From contig JAJEKV010000006.1 in assembly GCA_021234155.1 (NCBI GenBank), forward strand, positions 1,674,001 through 1,738,000: a DNA stretch of 64,000 bases, written 5' to 3'. The notes below the pieces were generated by a model. That model saw only the letters and a program-made list of their open reading frames with translations, was not told the DNA's origin and searched no databases. The DNA is from Isoetes taiwanensis. Lineage: Eukaryota > Streptophyta > Lycopodiopsida > Isoetales > Isoetaceae. Each line of letters starts with the position of its first letter. Position 1 is the stretch's first letter. The translations under genes were made by a program, and so were the position numbers. Positions 63,190-64,000 of this stretch are shown here, one piece after another.

Positions 63190-63520
63190 TCATTATCAGT
63201 AAGTTGATAAAATAACTTTGCAACCAAAAGGGTAGTGTAGTTACCTTGTCCAGAGGTACAAGATGTGAACGAGCGAACACAAAATAAAACATTACAAGCA
63301 AGAAGGAATAGAATAGAATAGAAACTAAAGAACAAATACCCAATAAGGCCGACGTATGCAAACAAATGGCAACATTCACCTAAGATTTTCAAGCTCCGAA
63401 GATGTGGAAAACCTGCATGCAAACATAATAAACTGCCACGACTGACACCTAAATTGCAGATGCACTCCTTAGAAAGAAACTCGTGTACAAACAAGGTAGT
63501 TGAGTACTTAGAAATCCGTA
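63190..63520. other. Upstream of FSH-like exon
   Basis: A possible 34-nt mini-exon on the minus strand (GCATGCAG|GTTTTCCACATC ... CTTAG|GTGAATG, reading FPHLRSLKIL) lies near 63380-63412. Otherwise no signal. Confidence 0.2.
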
Positions 63521-63524
63521 CCTT

Positions 63525-63965
63525 AAAAATCCGTATGCAAAGATTTTTTAAAGGCTTTTTAAAAAAATATAAAAATCCTTAGAATACAAATTTTATAGAA
63601 ATTACAATATAGCCATTACAATATGAAATTCTAAACCTGTAAGCCTACAATTCTAACCCTAAACCTAAATTCTAAACCTGTAATCCTAAATTCTCAACAT
63701 TCTAACCCTAAACCTAAGTGTACACAATGTAAGCCTAAACATTCTAACCCTAAATTTAAACATTCTAACCCTAAACCTAAATATTCTAACCCCTGTAAAC
63801 CTTAATTCTAAACATTCAAACCCTAAACCTTAATATAACCCTAAACCTTAATGTGCACAAAAACAATTAGGGGCAATTTTTTATTTTTTTATTTTTTTTT
63901 TGCTATCCCATTCCATAAAAATCTTTTAGAGTACGTACGGATTTTTATAGAAGATTTTTATGAAT
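63525..63965. repeat. Telomere-like repeat tract between inverted AAAATCCGTA ends
   Basis: 63620-63850 is built of CCCTAAACCTAAATTCTAA and ATTCTAACCCTAAACCTTAA units, i.e. degenerate plant telomere repeat (CCCTAAA) with C-T-A-A variants. It is bounded by AAAAATCCGTATGC (63527-63540) and GTACGGATTTTTATAG (63935-63950), which are inverted relative to each other. Confidence 0.7.
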
Positions 63966-64000
63966 AAAAAACGCGTTTTTTAACCACCTTGTGTACAAAG

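Overview
Nuclear DNA of a land plant. Evidence: GT-AG introns, CTATAAAA promoters, an AP2/ERF gene, an F-box gene of the Arabidopsis At2g27310 type, a PPR gene of the 'LIDMYAKCGSLEEA' style, tRNA-iMet primer-binding sites in retroelements and degenerate TTTAGGG-type repeats. The PPR style (near-identical long repeats, huge family) and the TE-packed layout suggest a seed-free plant, most likely a fern. This is inference, and a bryophyte is not excluded.

Layout. 1-9.2 kb: a tandem F-box duplication (first copy cut by the window edge) flanking LINE debris and a frameshifted PPR pseudogene. 9.26-28.53 kb: a 19.3-kb composite insertion into the 3' flank of the second F-box gene; its core is a 14.16-kb DNA transposon (copy 1, 10762-24917) that itself contains a 3.85-kb LTR retroelement. 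29.17-35.55 kb: a CACTA-like element carrying a Helitron. 35.6-49 kb: LINEs, foldback elements, MITEs, tandem repeats and one intact ERF gene (45405-45884, minus). 49.67-62.54 kb: a TIR element interrupted by copy 2 of the large transposon (51433-61561), in inverted orientation to copy 1. 62.7-63.2 kb: exons of an FSH-type serine hydrolase. 63.5-64 kb: telomere-like repeats.

The main discovery is the large transposon. Both copies have the same ~20-bp terminal inverted repeat (AAGCATGRTTTCATTAATTR) and each is flanked by its own 4-bp target duplication (TGGC; TAAA). Each carries the same cargo: (i) a DDE-like transposase gene resembling DUF7869 proteins, with an N-terminal DUF8039-like region; (ii) a divergently transcribed multi-exon gene combining a ParB-like segment with the motif X/I/II part of an N4/N6 DNA methyltransferase, a pairing familiar from phages and plasmids; (iii) two paralogous 80-residue proteins of unknown function with identical promoter geometry (TATA to ATG 43 nt); (iv) twelve 14-bp palindromes (consensus ATCGCGRYCGCGAT), matched one-to-one between the copies and confined to non-coding parts; (v) a GC-rich minisatellite next to the methyltransferase-gene TATA box. 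The transposase and methyltransferase-like genes are broken in both copies but at different positions, so an intact parent existed recently. Functions of the ParB/methyltransferase-like protein, the 80-aa proteins and the palindromes are inferred, not shown.
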